Part shown: piece by piece, positions 32,391-34,688 of the stretch
Layout: each line of letters begins with the position of its first letter
How positions within the stretch are numbered: position 1 is the stretch's first letter
Source of the DNA: Alistipes sp. UBA943
Lineage (GTDB): Bacteria; Bacteroidota; Bacteroidia; Bacteroidales; Rikenellaceae
Reading direction: 5' to 3'
Assembly: GCA_002293345.1 (NCBI GenBank)
Contig: DBDB01000100.1
Location: 1 to 34,688 of the forward strand
Length of the DNA stretch: 34,688 bases
Notes under the pieces: generated by a model
Seen by the model: only the letters and a program-made list of their open reading frames with translations
What the model was told of the DNA's origin: nothing
Databases searched by the model: none
Made by a program: the position numbers and the translations under genes

Positions 32391-34688
32391 TTATGCCTCT
32401 TTCAGTGCTGCGTGGGCGGCGGAGAGTCGCGCGATCGGTACGCGGAACGGTGAACAGCTCACGTAGTTCAATCCAGCGAAGTGACAGAACTCCACCGATG
32501 AAGGTTCACCGCCATGTTCGCCACAAATACCGCATTTCAGGTTCTCCCGCGTGCCACGTCCCTTGAACACCGCCTCGCGGATCAACTGCCCCACACCGTT
32601 GCGATCCAGGATCTGGAACGGGTCGGCCTTGATGATACCCTTCTCGAGGTACACGGGCAGGAACTTGCCGATGTCGTCGCGCGAAAATCCGAGCGTCATC
32701 TGGGTCAGGTCGTTCGTGCCGAACGAGAAGAACTCCGCCACTTCGGCGATCTGGTTCGCTGTCACGGCCGCACGCGGCACCTCGATCATCGTACCGACCA
32801 GGTAGTCGATCTTATCGTTGCGCTCGGTGAAGACCATTGCGGCCGTCTCGTCGATAATCGCCTTCTGGTAACGCAACTCCTTGTGGTTACCCACCAGCGG
32901 TACCATGATCTCGACGTGCACCGGGACACCCGATTTGCGTACGTCGAGTGCCGCTTCGATGATGGCGCGCGTCTGCATCTCCGTGATCTCGGGATAGGTG
33001 TTGCCCAGTCGGCAACCGCGGTGTCCCAGCATCGGGTTGAACTCGGCAAGCGACTCCACACGTGCCACGACTTTCTCGAACGGAATATTCATCTCCTGAG
33101 CCATCTCGCGCTGCTCCTTCTCGCTGTGCGGAACGAACTCGTGCAGGGGCGGGTCGAGCAGGCGTACCGTCACGGGATGACCGTTCATCACGCGGAAGAG
33201 TCCCTCGAAATCGCCGCGTTGTATCGGCAACAACTTGGCCAGTGCCACGCGGCGTCCGGCCTCATCGTCCGCGAGGATCATCTCGCGCACGGATTTAATG
33301 CGATCGCCCTCGAAGAACATGTGTTCCGTACGGCACAGACCGATACCTTCCGCACCGAACTCGAATGCCTGCCTGGCATCCTTCGGCGAGTCGGCATTGG
33401 CACGTACTTTCAGTACCGAATATTTCTTCGCCAAGTCCATCAATTTGCCGAAATCACCGCTCAGATCGGCCGCCTGTGTAGCTACCTGACCGAGATACAC
33501 CTCGCCTGTCGAACCGTTCAACGAGATCCAGTCGCCCTCCTTGATCGTGTGGCTGCCGACGGTGATCTTGCGTGCCTTATAGTCGATTTGCAGGTCGCCG
33601 GCTCCCGATACGCAGCACTTACCCATGCCGCGTGCAACCACTGCCGCGTGCGACGTCATGCCGCCGCGTGCCGTCAGGATACCTGCCGCGTCCAACATAC
33701 CTTTCAGGTCCTCGGGCGATGTCTCGATACGCACCAGGATGGCACGTTGCCCCTTCTCGTTCAACAACTTCTCCGCATCTTCGGCGAAGAACACGACCGG
33801 TCCCGTGGCGGCACCCGGCGACGCGGGCAATCCCTTCGTCACGACCTGGGCGCTTTTCATCGCCGCCTTGTCGAACACGGGGTGAAGCAACTCGTCCAGC
33901 TTCTCGGGTTCGACGCGCAACACGGCTGTCTTCTCGTCGATCAGCCCTTCGGCCAACATATCCATCGCGATCTTTACCATCGCGGCACCGGTACGTTTAC
34001 CGTTGCGGCACTGCAACATCCACAACTTGCCGTCCTGAATCGTGAACTCGATATCCTGCATATCCTTGAAGTAGGTCTCCAAGTGGTGTTGAATGTCGAA
34101 CAGCTCCTTGTATACGGTCGGCATGACCTCTTCGAGCGACGCGAATTTCGACGCGCGATCCGCCTCCGACACATTCTGTGCGGCGGCCCAACGGCGTGAT
34201 CCCTCCAGCGTGATCTGTTGCGGCGTACGGATACCCGCCACCACGTCCTCACCCTGTGCGTTGATCAGGTACTCTCCATTGAAGAGGTTCTCTCCCGTGG
34301 CGGCATCTCGCGAGAAGGCCACGCCCGTCGCGGAGTTCGTACCCATGTTGCCGAACACCATCGCCTGTACCGTCACGGCCGTGCCCCACTCGGCAGGGAT
34401 GTTGTTCAACTTGCGGTACAAAATGGCACGGTCGTTCATCCACGATCCGAATACGGCACCCACGGCGCCCCACAACTGATCCCACGGATTCACCGGGAAC
34501 TCCTCGCCCGTTTGCGCCTTGATCGCGGCCTTGAACGACGCCACCAACTCCTTCAGGTCGTCGGTCGTCAGGTCCGTGTCGTTCGACACACCGCGCTTGT
34601 GTTTCAACTCGTCGATCAGCACCTCGAATGGATCCTCCTCCTCTTTCGATGCGGGTTTGAGGCCCATCACCACGTCGCCGTACATCTG
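32391..34688 (-). CDS. ppdK: Pyruvate, phosphate dikinase (N-terminal part beyond the right edge)
   Basis: PPDK interconverts pyruvate, ATP and phosphate with PEP, AMP and pyrophosphate, at the glycolysis/gluconeogenesis node. About 765 residues are present and the frame runs off the window at 34688; the missing part is the start of the nucleotide-binding domain. Visible: IQDGKLWMLQCRNGKRTG closing the ATP-grasp domain, the phospho-histidine loop GGMTSHAAVVARGMGKCC, the swivelling domain with ISLNGSTGEVYLG, and the PEP-binding barrel with LCRTEHMFF, LGHRGCRL and CGICGEHGGEPSS. The C-terminus is intact. About 225 nt separate its stop from the small membrane gene; these hold the structured RNA. 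Confidence 0.96.
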   Translation of the reverse strand, partial: QMYGDVVMGLKPASKEEEDPFEVLIDELKHKRGVSNDTDLTTDDLKELVASFKAAIKAQTGEEFPVNPWDQLWGAVGAVFGSWMNDRAILYRKLNNIPAEWGTAVTVQAMVFGNMGTNSATGVAFSRDAATGENLFNGEYLINAQGEDVVAGIRTPQQITLEGSRRWAAAQNVSEADRASKFASLEEVMPTVYKELFDIQHHLETYFKDMQDIEFTIQDGKLWMLQCRNGKRTGAAMVKIAMDMLAEGLIDEKTAVLRVEPEKLDELLHPVFDKAAMKSAQVVTKGLPASPGAATGPVVFFAEDAEKLLNEKGQRAILVRIETSPEDLKGMLDAAGILTARGGMTSHAAVVARGMGKCCVSGAGDLQIDYKARKITVGSHTIKEGDWISLNGSTGEVYLGQVATQAADLSGDFGKLMDLAKKYSVLKVRANADSPKDARQAFEFGAEGIGLCRTEHMFFEGDRIKSVREMILADDEAGRRVALAKLLPIQRGDFEGLFRVMNGHPVTVRLLDPPLHEFVPHSEKEQREMAQEMNIPFEKVVARVESLAEFNPMLGHRGCRLGNTYPEITEMQTRAIIEAALDVRKSGVPVHVEIMVPLVGNHKELRYQKAIIDETAAMVFTERNDKIDYLVGTMIEVPRAAVTANQIAEVAEFFSFGTNDLTQMTLGFSRDDIGKFLPVYLEKGIIKADPFQILDRNGVGQLIREAVFKGRGTRENLKCGICGEHGGEPSSVEFCHFAGLNYVSCSPFRVPIARLSAAHAALKEA

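Noticed and set aside
32514..34199. 561-codon open frame on the plus strand opposite ppdK
   Set aside because: Its codons are the complement of a clearly conserved gene; composition is His/Arg/Leu-rich, as expected from antisense of GC-rich coding DNA, and no domain is visible.
32391..34688. Truncated ppdK
   Set aside because: The missing N-terminal part is explained by the window edge; the frame is open at 34688 and the C-terminus is complete.

Overview
The window looks like chromosomal DNA of a Bacteroidota (probably Bacteroidales) bacterium with fairly high GC. Four things point there. Promoters fit the Bacteroidetes pattern TTTG/TTG - 19 or 20 nt - TAnnTTTG (best copies upstream of the BspA-like gene, valS and one M23 peptidase gene). 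Starts mostly lack Shine-Dalgarno sequences. The gene set is typical of the phylum: an acidic-tailed SSB, a large SecA with a SEC-C zinc tail, PPDK, a SufE/DUF59/DUF2851 block, an M16 pair and a BspA-like lipoprotein. Many genes overlap by 1-20 nt. No tRNA, rRNA, CRISPR array, transposase, integrase or reverse transcriptase was seen.

Layout. (1) 143-5048, minus: valS, rnhA, msbA-like ABC exporter, ending in an 18-bp hairpin. (2) 5195-6886, minus: surface lipoprotein with two Big_2-like domains and BspA-type repeats, with its own promoter. (3) 6977-12811, minus: lptB, aroA, aroC joined in frame to prmC, recX joined in frame to an M23 peptidase; recQ and ksgA (12889-15862) run the other way from a shared intergenic region. 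(4) 16059-21463, minus: M23 lipoprotein, PNPOx-like protein, ispD, PH-like membrane protein and an active/inactive M16 pair, one probable operon. (5) 21541-23835, plus: lpxK, punA, ssb. (6) 23836-24323: a gene-free spacer packed with short hairpins. (7) 24324-30993, minus: phosphatase-fold protein, sufE, DUF59, DUF2851-like, secA, dCMP deaminase. (8) 31031-31792, plus: ispE. (9) 31984-34688, minus: ppdK (cut by the right edge), a strongly folded non-coding stretch and a 55-aa membrane protein.

The genes serve envelope biogenesis (lptB, lpxK, msbA-like, secA, M23 and M16 peptidases), isoprenoid and shikimate synthesis (ispD, ispE, aroA, aroC), Fe-S assembly (sufE, DUF59), translation (valS, ksgA, prmC), DNA maintenance (recQ, recX, ssb, rnhA) and nucleotide or carbon metabolism (punA, dCMP deaminase, ppdK).

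The most unusual content lies between and inside these housekeeping genes. A family of about 200-bp start-less cassettes (complete copies at 15852-16056 and 31782-31983, the edge of a third at 1-20) encodes only the last 64-65 residues of a C-type-lectin/FISUMP-like domain. The ends are nearly identical and the middles diverge. Each complete copy is wedged between the stop codons of two convergent genes, and each supplies the last codons and stop of the plus-strand neighbour. Perfect hairpins are dense, both in spacers (often with 3-nt loops) and in clusters inside coding sequence, including an apparent in-frame insertion in aroA. Nucleotides 32152-32340 can form an elaborate RNA with UUCG and GNRA loops and long-range helices. 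Two adjacent in-frame fusions (AroC-PrmC, RecX-M23) complete the list.
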